Assembly: GCA_023055505.1 (NCBI GenBank) | Contig: JALIRH010000002.1 | Location: 55,362,733 to 55,426,732 of the forward strand | DNA length: 64,000 nucleotides | Source of the DNA: Callipepla californica brunnescens | Lineage: Eukaryota > Chordata > Aves > Galliformes > Odontophoridae | Reading direction: 5' to 3' | Shown here: positions 23,201-34,010 of the stretch, one piece after another | Position numbering within the stretch: the first letter of the stretch is position 1 | Layout of the letters: each line of letters opens with the position of its first letter | Program-made: the position numbers and the translations under genes | Notes under the pieces: generated by a model | What the model was told of the DNA's origin: nothing | Database searches by the model: none | The model's input: only the letters and a program-made list of their open reading frames with translations

Positions 23201-24369
23201 TCTCACTTATGAAGAGTGTATTCAGATGGAGCTAAAGATTTTTTTTCAAATGTTTTGTCTTTTATTGGTTATCACTAAAAATATTGCAAGGTAAAAGAAT
23301 TCATCCCAAGTCTCTTTTCTTTTTTATTCTCAAAAACTGATTTTTTTTATGTCATTGGTATCATCATTGTTAAATATTAATTTAATAAATTAGATGTTAA
23401 TATTCAAACATGAAATACCACAAAATATTTTCACAATAATAGGTGTAGTTACAAAGAATGATTTTATTCAACAAAAAAGTTATTCGCAACAACTGGGACA
23501 AATGAATAATTTTAATTCTTTGTTTTCATTTGTGTCTTTTCAAAACAACGCAATAGTTAATAAAAAATCATTTTTTCCACCTAAAAATGTCAATTAATTT
23601 TTTCTGGAATGCTATTTAATATGTGATTTAAATTATTCTTCCCCATATTATCCCTATATTACACAGAAACGTACACTATTAGAATACCAGTACTCTGCAA
23701 ATATATTCTGCATTCTGTGTGATAATTATCTCAGGACCACAGGACCAGATCATATTTTCTAGGATTTTTAAGATTTCTTTCCTCATACAACATAATTTAT
23801 CTGGATAGATTAAGAGTAAACTGCCTAGTCCAACATCACAATGCATTTGAAGAAGATCACAACTACTTATATTGCACGCAAAATTGAAGCAATTTATAGG
23901 TATCAGTCACCTTCTTATCTTATACTTTAATCAGTACAAACTGTTATAAACATTTCTGTTTTAAACATTTGGACATAGTATCTTATGAACAGTTGCCGAA
24001 TATATCAGAACACAATACAACCTGAAGAAAAATCCTACCTTGTATTAATAGTGGCATCATAATATAGGTGTATCTTTCATATGTGTTTTCAGTTTTTAGT
24101 TAAAGAATATGTCATACTGAGTCATGGATTTCTTTATCCTTTCTGAATACCTCCTGCGGTTATTTTCTTAAATAAATTATTTTGTGCACAGTTTAAAATT
24201 TTAGACCTAAAAATCAGGGGTCATATCTGCCATTTTGAGTTCATTGACTGCAAAGGGTGTTTTATTTTTCATGACTTCTGCCTGAATGGAAACAACCATG
24301 CTTTTCCAAAGGTATTCCATGTCATGACACCATGCAATTAACTGACGGAATTGGGATGGCTGCTAAGGA

Positions 24370-24389
24370 ACTACAGTTGCCAGAGTGCC
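24370..24389 (+). promoter_or_regulatory. candidate ZNF143/THAP11-type motif
   Basis: 'actacagttgccagagtgcc' matches the SBS pattern ACTACAnnTCCCAGAATGC at most positions. Directly downstream is the perfect palindrome AGCACATGTGCT (24399-24410), which contains an E-box-type CACATG. No exon lies nearby. Confidence 0.3.
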
Positions 24390-25616
24390 TGCTTTAGCAG
24401 CACATGTGCTAAAACTAATAATAATTTAAAAAAATAAAACCAAAATCTACATGAATACCTGCTTTATCTGTAATTTAATCTTAAAAAAAAAAAAAAAGAC
24501 TGACTTTGATACCTCTGTTTTTGTTTGCTCAAGCTAAGACATTTCTGTGAAGTGTTCCTTTCAATAGCTGCAGCTGAACCTTTTGTTTAGATTTGGTACT
24601 GAAATACTTTTGCTTTTTAGTATCAGGATATAGGTGTATTTGTCACATGTTTATGTCAACAAAATTAACATGAGGACTCAGTGGCAATGTGGTCAATATA
24701 ATTATTTGTGCAAAATTACTGTGAAAATACCTGTTACTACCTTTTGGAATGATAGGTTTAATTTTACTACTGTAAATATTAAAGACCATAACAGATGAAT
24801 TGCTTCCCCAGGATTCCCTAATTAATTCACTTCCTGAATCATGGCATCTTCCACATTACTGGAAGTATGTTGATTGTCTATTAACTTTGTACTGCTACAC
24901 TTGCTTCCATGAAGATTAGTACCAAAATTCCAGTAAAGTCCTGGATTATTTCTGGGAGGGCATACTGAGATGTATCAGTGAAGTATGACTTCTCTGTTTC
25001 CAGAAACAAGACAGTAATACTGAACATTCATTTAATTAATTAATTTGCTAGATTTTTTTAGATCAAATATTAGATTTAATTTGCTGCAAAATTTAATAAC
25101 ACCTGGAAAGCAACGTTTAAGATTTTTTAAGGTTGTGGTTGGTCACAGAAGTCACACTAAAATTGATATTGTTGATGACTTTTAATTTGGCTATCATTTA
25201 ACAGCAAAACTACATGAAATACAAAGACCATTTAGAAAGGCAAGTTTCAGACAGACATCATAGAAATATGTGTAAATAGAAGAAGGATATAAAGGCAAAT
25301 AATGGTTCCACATTGGCTTTCAAATTCTTTGTCCACTAAATAAGTCTAAATAAGTACTTGATCATATTGGAGCCTCAAAATTGAAAGGAGCTCATTCTAA
25401 AATGATGTTAACAATGCTAGGTTTCTTTAACACTGGACTCATTAGTGAAAAAATATAACAGCACTCAGCACTGAACATATATTGGAAGGCTTTATTAGTT
25501 TCAGCTGCCTCATAATATGCCCTCCTAGACAATTGTATGCAATTTTTTGTGTTAATAGGATGAGCCTACAAATGCTACATTAGCGTGTGGCAGAAAGTTC
25601 TTTCCTTTTCTTACAG

Positions 25617-25739
25617 GGTAATCAGTGTATACAGACAAAATTATTCAGAGAATGTCCCTTTCAACATACAGAGTATTATGAATTTTTGCAATATTTTCAT
25701 GTAAATACAGGATATATGGTTAATTCCACCAACACAAAA
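25617..25739 (+). CDS. candidate 123-nt internal exon, unknown gene
   Basis: 'ttctttccttttcttacag' forms a good splice acceptor ending at 25616, and 'aaaa|gtaaag' at 25740 forms a fair donor. The interval is 123 nt and open in phase 0 at both ends. It encodes 41 residues starting 'GNQCIQTKLFRECPFQ'. I recognise no domain. A symmetric, stop-free interval between two good splice sites is suggestive, but the flanking sequence is open too, so chance is likely. Confidence 0.15.
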
Positions 25740-26783
25740 GTAAAGTTCTCAGTTAGATCTTACTTCCAAATAAATGTGAGTACTTACAGAAGGATTGAAT
25801 TAGATGTTTGACTCAAAGACACACATTGTATGTTCATTTAGAAATTAGCAATGAGTAAAATCAAATGTAATTTAACTCTCAAGGAGAGAGTTGCATTCCA
25901 TACCAGCAGTTATGTAGCAGCTTTGAACATGGAAAAAGACTATAGGCAAAGAGAAAGCTTATCAGCATTTGCCTTTCACACTCTCCAAGATAAAATGACA
26001 ATCACTTTTCAGTCATCAGTGAACACCATTAAATTACAGAAAAATGGCTGAATCTCCTCCAGCCATGAGTACTGTACTTTATTATGATGATAATTCTTCA
26101 TTGACTAAATTAAAAAAAAAAAAAGCTTCTGAATCGTGAAAAGAAGTTAATTAACATATTTTTGATTGTGCAATATTTCCTAACCATATACAGTAATTTG
26201 CATATATTTAAATAAGTAGATATTGTGTGCTCTAAGAAAAGTTTAAGGTAATGTGATTTCCTTTTTTTTACCCCATAGCTTTATTGTGCCATATGTAGCC
26301 AGACTTGAAAATATTATTGGAAAAAGTAATTAACTTGAAAAACGTATATACAAAGCATGTCTATGAAGAAAGTGATTTGTTTCATAGTAAGATGTTAAAA
26401 TAACTATGTCTGAAAACAATTTATTTGTGAAATAGAAAGATATTTTGACTTACAAATACGTTCCCATTTTTCTCTTCAATGTTGTGGAAGAATCTATTTA
26501 CAGCAAACTTGCTTCGTTATAAATATCAGGAAAAAGTACAGAGAGCATCCAATTTCTTCTGTAGAACTTGGAGGTAATTTTTGAAATCATAATTCTATTT
26601 AGAATTTGAGTGGGTTTTTTTGTTTTGTTTTTTTTTGCATATTTGACAATGAGTGTAGAATATGATCAGTTGTTAATAAATTGGCTATGTATGTCTGAAA
26701 AAACACCTATAATCTCAGATCTGTCATTATAATTATTCTATATAGTGACAGTAATTCTCAGTTGCCATCTATTTGTAGTAAAA

Positions 26784-26945
26784 TCATAGAATCATAGAAC
26801 CATTCAGGTTGGAAAAGACATCAAAGATCATCTAGTTTAACTACTAATCATGTCCCTCAGTGCCACATCCACATGGTTCTTGAACACCTCCAGGGACAGC
26901 CACTCCACCACTTCCCAGCACAACCTGTTCTAATGCATTGGTTCA
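26784..26945 (-). mobile_element. CR1 LINE 3' fragment
   Basis: Antisense CR1. It starts with 'atcatagaatcatagaacca' and continues with 'gttcttgaacacctccaggg' (about 26876) and 'cttcccagcacaacctgttc' (about 26911). 5'-truncated near 26945. Confidence 0.9.
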
Positions 26946-27723
26946 AATACACCAAGTGAAAAATGAATTTAAGCTGGAATAAAGACAGGAATATTCCTTT
27001 TATTTTTTTTTTCTTTTTTCACTTCATACCATACTCACATATGTCAAAAATGAAACTTGCAGTTTTGCAGAACTCAAACAAAAAAAAAAAAAAGAAGGAA
27101 GTTTTTGGTTATTCAGAGTTTTGTCCCTTGGAGAGGCAAATCCATCATTGTTCATCAAACTTTGTTATTTGTATGGTATAACATCAGGAAATTCTGTCTC
27201 CCAGACTGAATCACAACTTGAGACCTAATGGACTGAAATAAAGTAACACAATGCCTTAAACAAATATTTTTTTTATTTCAAAAATTATGTATAAATGGAA
27301 TTTAAAAGATGAAAACGCCATTACTCAGTAATAAATAAGTAAGAAAAATCAGAACTGATAATACTGCAATGGGTCAGCTCCATGTGGATGACTTCAGTCC
27401 CTCAGAGAATCTTAGCTGGTGATAGATGTTTCCCTAAGAAATATGAATCAAACCCCTGTGTACGAAATCCAGCAGGCAGCAAGGGAAAAGACAAGCAAGT
27501 TGAAGAAAAGTCTGACAGAGATGGGGGCCAAAGATTGTTCATGGTTAGTTGTATGCTGAAAATCTGCTTAGGCTTCCTGAATTTCAGCTAATTTTCTTGC
27601 CCTATGGGTCATTAAATGTCTAAGTGTTTCAGATAAACCAGTTGGACTTCTTTGTCAAAAAAAGATTCTGAGATAGCTTAGCCTTATTCTATACTACAGA
27701 ATTGCACTGAACTACAGAATTAA

Positions 27724-27742
27724 AATAATAATAATAATAATA
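27724..27742 (+). repeat. (ATA)n microsatellite
   Basis: About six consecutive AAT/ATA units. Simple repeat. Confidence 0.8.
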
Positions 27743-28014
27743 TTTGAAAAAAAAATAGAAAACAATTAAAAAGAAACAATATTAAAACAGAATAATGATG
27801 TGCTGACCAGTGTTAAGTCAATGCCATCAAGTAGTTAGTTAATACCCTTTTATTTTTACTACTGTGATTACATTGATTCTTCTGCTGGATTAAGATGTTA
27901 ACAGACTAAATGAACAAAAAGTTACTAATGGCGAATGCTGGTGTTCTAATTGTTTGTTTTCCATGAACCATATGCTTGATATTTTTATTTGGTTTACATG
28001 ACAAAGTTTTGGTA

Positions 28015-28270
28015 GCAGGATTGCTGCAGGGGCAGCCTCTAGGTCCAGCAGCTGCCCCATTTCAGTTCAGAGCTAGTTCCAGTGGCTGCAACAGGAACCT
28101 GCTGCTGGCCAGAGCAATGCTGGAAGTTCCCTGCAACCCAGGAGAGGCCCATGGAGGAGCAGGCTGTCCCCCTGCAGCCCATGGGCACTAAGTGTAGCAG
28201 GTGTCCATGTGCAGCCATGGAAGAGCCTACAGTGCAGCACTGGACGAGGTTTGAAGGAGGTCACAGGTGC
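28015..28270. repeat. GC-rich patch resembling a diverged interspersed repeat
   Basis: The patch is clearly GC-richer than its surroundings and has recurring phrases such as 'ctgcagcccatgg', 'cccatggaggagcagg' and 'gcagccatggaagag'. These phrases resemble avian LTR-type repeats with repeated 'cagcccatgg' units. Several overlapping open frames on both strands (around 27976-28291) come from the high GC and are not convincing genes. Family assignment is uncertain. Confidence 0.4.
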
Positions 28271-31200
28271 TTACAGCATAATTTTATGTAGGAGAAAAGG
28301 AATTATTATTTTTTTTTAAGTGCGCTATTGCTTTCAGGAAAAATACCTAATTGTTCTATGTTTTGGCTGAGATATCAGCTCAATTTGTTATCGTGACTTC
28401 AAATGAAATAAGAATCTGCACATCAGAACTTCTCATACTTTGTATAAATAAAGCTCATCCAACTCTTCTAATATTTAAGATTTCTGACTTGGAGGAGAAA
28501 TAGAGGAAACTATCTTCAAGCCTTGGATGCACAGTCTTACTGAAATTCTATTGATGCAAAAGTGTATTTCTAATTTTATAAGCATTGTTACTTAGTTTTA
28601 CAACAAATCAAGCTTGGAGTCTGAACAACTCCAAACTTGGAATTATAAGGTCACTTCTGATACAATTTTAAGAAGCATGTTATGGAGGTATCATTTGTCA
28701 CCAGCTGAAAGTTAAAAAAGGAGAGTGTTCCTTCCACAGGGTTCAGTCCAATCAATGCTGAAATGTTCCCAGTTACTTAAACTGGGGGGAGTACTTGATT
28801 TTGATATCAGATTCACTCAATGTAAAAGCACACATAGGTCAGAGAAGTATTTCTTGCTAATACTCTCTACGATCCACTGCATAATATACCAGCATGTAAA
28901 AAAAGAGACCTACTATGACAAAGTGGGAAACCATGAGAGAAGTGAAACCCCACTTTATCATCAACGTTTTTCTTACAAGTCTAAATAAACAAAAAACACT
29001 TCAAAATAAACCCACCCACTCCAAACACTCTCTTTCCTGCTGGTATGTTTGAGAGCTTTTCCATGAAAAAGCAATATATAACTTAGGATTTTATGAGCTT
29101 TCTGTTATTTGGGAACATGACAGAATAAATCAAGTGCTGAGTTTTTTGGCTTTGCTTTCATGAGACTTCACACTAATGTTTCTAAGCCCAGCATTACTGC
29201 TGAGAAGCTTTTTGGGCATGCTGAGAATAGTTGCTTTAAAACATTACAGGAATATGTCATATTTTTAGATGCTGTCGTATCATGGTTGCCCTTCAGGAAG
29301 ACAAAAATAAGGAAGGGCTGTGGCCCCTATGAGCAAGAGTTGCTTTACATTGACTAACCCTCTCCTAAATCCAGATGTTCTTAGTGATCTCACATTTTTA
29401 GTTGTGTGCCATGACAAAAAGCACACAGTCCCATGGCAGCAGAATAAGAGCAGCCTGGTACATGTGGACAAGTGCCTGCCTGACCCCAAATGACTGTGCC
29501 CTGTGGGGCAGTGCTGAGAGGAACTGAGACAGGGGCTCCCTCACCTTTGCATCCATGTGGAACCTTTTCTTTGTGTGGTGGAATTAAGTCCATCTCTGTT
29601 GATCACGATGGCTAATTCCCATAAAACATGTCAGAAAACTAGCCAGCTCTGGAAACAACAGAGGAATTAAACACATTGTCCTAGTTTGAAAATATTTATT
29701 TATGGTAAAATGGCATTTCAGGTTACTCAGATCCAGGTTTAAAAGAGGGTGGCAATGACACTCTCCTAGAAACAGCACTGCCAGGCCACTTTTGTAAAAA
29801 GGAATAGCCCTCTGGGATAAGGATATTGAAACAGTTAGGGATTTTGGAAAAAGTAACAGTGTTATCAGCACCCATTTTATAACCACATAATTGCACAGTT
29901 TTCAGTTACGGGGAATGATGATGGGCTCAGAACAGAAAACCCAAGTTATCTGCGATTATCCAGGCAGAGTTACAAGTGTTTTTATATCTCACAGTATAAT
30001 TTTATTTTGAGCTCAGTATTTCGTGTAGAATTCCTTCTTAAATTGTTTTATAATGGAGAGCTCTTTATTAAAATTCTTTTTCAAACATTTCTTATATAAG
30101 TGCACTCAAACCAAAGGATGATCAAGTGCAGTACCCTGTCCAGTCTGGCTGACAAAAGTAGATGGCTTCAGGAAAGGACACAACAGCCTCAACATTCACC
30201 TGGAATCCAGCTGTGTTTGCTCCCAGGTTCACGAGGTGATAGTGGTGCCAGGGTATTTATAGCTGTTGGTTTCCACACCATTACTTATAAAGCTTGATGC
30301 CTTCAATCTCAAGTTGTTAGTTGATTGAAACAATGGTGAGGTTGAATTCTCAGAGTTGTCTCAGAAAAGGCATCAGAAAGTCTGGTTTCCTAAACACCCA
30401 CCCCACGCACTGTGCTTCAATTTCAGCTTAAGTTAGTTATGGTCCTAAACAAGGTATTTATTTGCAAATAAAATAAATCTGCAAATCTCTTAATGCAGTT
30501 GCTTAGTCAGCTGGTTGCTAGCATTTTTAATCAACTAATATACTGGAAATGCAAACTTTGGTGTGAGTCAATGAAGCCAGCCTAAGAAAAAAAGCAAATA
30601 AACAATTTGATTAAAGAGAAAAAAAAATACTTAATTGTAATTTCAAAACCTTTCCTTGCTCTGTGGCTAATGAGATTTCCTTCACAGGTTCAGTAAAGTC
30701 TCATAATAAGAATGGTCAAGCATGCTAAAGCAAAATGTAATTTTAAAAGGCAAACTGTATTAAGGTACTTATATTATGGTACAACTGTCCTTCATCTTTG
30801 TCTGACTTTTCAGACATTCAGGACTTCTAGAACTTCCTGAAAAGAGACCAGATGAAGGCCATCTCACCAGATGAAGGCATCCTCTCTCCTGGGTGAGAAG
30901 GCATTTTTGATTATTCAGTCACAGAGAAAAGTTATTGATAGATAACTTTCATACAACAACAATACATTATATTTGCATCCAATCAGAGGTGGTAGTGGGG
31001 TTTTAAATTTGTTTGCTTGTATGTTGGTTGGGTTGTTTTGTTTTTTTTTTGCAATGATTGTTTTGCTTTGTCTTTTTACATATAAACATAGATATAAGGA
31101 CCATATATATTGTTGCTCCTGTTGTAGCACAAAGCAGAAATTTGGGAGTTTTTACAGATTATGATGTGATTTATTTTCTGCAAGTTGGTTTTATTGGCTT

Positions 31201-33439
31201 ACATGTTTCTGAAACTTCCAGCTATTCCTTTACTATTTCATTTATAAATAACTGAAAAGCTTAGTCCTTAGACAACTGCATTTTAGTGAAAACATAGGAC
31301 TTTAATATATTGAAGTGAAAAATCACAATAATTAGCACCTGTGCAATCTTAAGTAATACATCAAGGGTTCAATTTCTGAACACAGTTCAATTATTCTGCT
31401 ATGCATTCTCTCTACATTTCAGACACATAGATACATAAACATGTGCATAAAAATGTCTTTGGAATTTTGTGGGCAGAAACCTAAACCTAGCTACGTGTAG
31501 GACATATTTTGTCCCTTTTTTGTTTATGAGCTTTGTCTCATTTTATCAGTTTACATAATGTAGCAGACATTTACAAATATTCTCAATTATATTTAACGAG
31601 TATCTATTGTACAGTGCATGAGATTATTACTGCTAGGAAGGTAATGTTGACCTAAATGCAGAAAATATTCTGCTTTGATTCAATTTCCATTGATGTGTGT
31701 TGGGATTCTTTTTGAGAATAACATAATTATGGGGAGGATATTCCCATCTTTTGCCAGAAGGTGTCTGAGAGTTTTATTTTGTGCAACACAGCTATGTCAG
31801 TCCCATACCCTCCTTGAGAGCTCCTTTCCTTTATACAAAGCTTACTAACTTGGTTAGCTTGAAGAACTCTGCTGAGAATGTCTTCAGGATTCAAATTCTG
31901 TATCAACAAAGATTTGCTACGAGCCATTGCCAGATGCAGAAGGACTGTACCCCAGTGGTCCTGACTTGCAGCTGCTTTATTTTATAACTACTTGTTGTAT
32001 CCTTGGTAACCAGCCATGTGGAAGAAAAATGCTGGAATCACTTGAGTAACCATGGAAACACAAACGTTTAGGAGTAATTGGATAATCTGACCTACACGAC
32101 ACAGGAGATACTTTCTGTTTAATACCTGGAAATACCATCTTGGAGTTAGTCATCTGGAATAAGTAGTGGCTTACCAGTGTAAGCAGAATGCAAAACATGT
32201 ATACAAAACATGCAGTGGAAAATGAGATTCTCTGTATGCTTTTTTTTCTGATTATATTTAAATTAAAGAAAGAAAATTCTGTAGTCTTGTGAATCTATCA
32301 ACTAATAGTAGAGCATTTGAGCATTCCTGTAAAATAGCTTATACCACCAGTTCACTTCAATGAAAAGGGATACATTACTGAATCTTCCTACATATATTAG
32401 CAGCATATAGGTATGAGAGCAAATTCCCCTCAGTACTATATCTCTGAAGGATAAAGTATCTATGCACTATGGGGATATTCTTTAGTCTGAATATGTTCTA
32501 GATATATCCAAAGTGTGGTTGAAAAGGGCAGAGCACAGTTGGACATGACAAAAGGTCCTAAGTAAATCAGTTTGTACTGGGTGAACAGGCATACTTCTTA
32601 CATACATTCATATTCTGTGATTTCCTGGAGTAAAATTTTCTGTCCCACAGCCTTGGTTTTGTTGCTGCCAAAAAAAAACCAAAACAAAACAAAACACAGC
32701 TTCCTGCACAGTGAAAATGGAAAAAGTTTTGAGGTTGTATAATGTTTGATCCTATATTTTGATAGTTAAATAAATCTGTAAGACGTCACAAAGAAGTCAG
32801 AGCATCTCTACTATGAATTATGTAACTTATCCATTTTCCAGACCTGCTCTAATATATAAATACCTCAGAAGCATCCTGGTTTGTCAAGATAAAAATAATT
32901 GATTTTTGATGTCAGATACTGTTCGCTGGTAGCCAGAAAGTTTTCCCTTGTGTAAATGGAGTGAGATGAAGTTTCTTTAAAGTTTTGTTTTAACAACATT
33001 TGGTAACTCGATTGAGCAGCTTAAAATGAAATAGAGCTTTTCACCTATAAGAAAAACCATTCACAATACTGACATTTAAAAATGGATCTTCATGGCTGTA
33101 TATTCCAATGATAATTTAAAAACAAACAGCAACAACAAAAACCCACATATTTTCTGTTTACTCTAATTATCCTAACATTACTGTGAAACTCCTTGATAAC
33201 AAATTCAGAATTTATGTATCAAATTCTGGAAACCTGGGATTTGTACTAACCTTTGAAATAAACTATTCTCTTTGTAAGAAACTATTTATTTTCTCTTATG
33301 TCATTCCAGAAAAAAAATGGGCTGTGGGATATTGTTCATCTCTGTAATCCCACATCATTCACACAGTTCCTACATTTTCCTCAGTCTGGATATGTTACTC
33401 ATCTTCATGGGAAGGTTCTGTGTAAAGACAGGAAAAATG

Positions 33440-34010
33440 GAGCATGGTTAGCAGGTTGAGGGAGGTTCTCTTGCCCCTCTACGCTGCTCTGGTGAGGACA
33501 CATCTGGATTTCTGTTTGCAGTTCTGTGCTCCCTATTTCAAGGAAGTCAGGGAACTTCTAGAGACAGCTCAGTGGAGGGCTGTAAAGATGGTGAGACACC
33601 TGGAGCATTTCCCCTATGCAGAAAGGCTGAGAGAGCTGGTAGTGTTCAGCCTGGAGAAGACTAAGAGAGGATATTACCTGTGCTTCTAAATATCTAAAGA
33701 GTGGGTGTCGAGTGGATGGGGCAGCCTATTTTCAGTGGTGCCTACTGACAGGACAAGGAGGAACAGTTACAAACTGGATATCAGGAAGCTGCATAAAAAC
33801 ATGAGGAAAACTTATTTACTTTGAAGGTGACAAGAGCACTAGCACAGGCTTCCCAGAGAGGCTGGGGAGTCTTCTATGGAGGTATTCAAAACCCACCTGG
33901 ATGCTTTCCTCTGCATCGTGCTGAAGGTAGCTTGCTTTAGCAAGGGATTAGACTAGATGGTCTCCAAAAGTCTCTTCCAACCCCTACAACTCCATGATTC
34001 TGTGATTTTT
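33440..34010 (+). mobile_element. CR1 LINE fragment with complete 3' end
   Basis: Sense CR1 of about 570 bp. The first part encodes the ORF2 C-terminus ('LPLYAALVRTHLDFCLQF', then 'HLEHFPYAERLRELVVFSLE'). The 3' UTR landmarks follow: 'ggcttcccagagaggctggg' (about 33847) and 'aacccctacaactccatgat' (about 33979). The tail 'gattctgtgatt' ends near 34008. The coding frame breaks at 33689. 5'-truncated at about 33440. Confidence 0.92.
33444..33689 (+). pseudogene. CR1 ORF2 C-terminal remnant
   Basis: 81 open codons inside the CR1 copy, matching the conserved region after the RT domain. It starts at an internal methionine that is not a natural start, and ends at a premature stop within what should be the final section. 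Non-functional. Confidence 0.8.

Larger units (their letters stand above)
16966..26783. other. 9.8 kb AT-rich block almost without transposons
   Basis: Apart from the candidate terminal exon at 17,418 and the candidate exon at 25,617, I see no gene or transposon here. It contains T runs at about 17387-17400, 18510-18526 and 19980-19994. There are A runs at 24482-24497 and 26111-26124. A 28-bp imperfect palindrome is at 23173-23200, and a ZNF143-like motif at 24370-24389. The open frame at 17971-18528 starts at TTG, ends in a poly-T tract and has no recognisable domain, so I do not call it a gene. Confidence 0.55.
26946..33439. other. AT-rich DNA with one GC-rich repeat-like patch, no gene recognised
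   Basis: Holds an A run at about 27079-27094, an (ATA)n tract at 27724-27742, the GC-rich patch at 28015-28270, a moderately GC-rich stretch at about 29390-29560, and a (CAAAA)n-like tract at about 32670-32697. Short open frames in both strands lack motifs. A weak duplicated 'accagatgaaggc' occurs at about 30848 and 30868. Confidence 0.5.

Noticed and set aside
27976..28291. Overlapping open frames on both strands in a GC-rich patch
   Set aside because: Open on both strands because of base composition; sequence looks like a diverged repeat.
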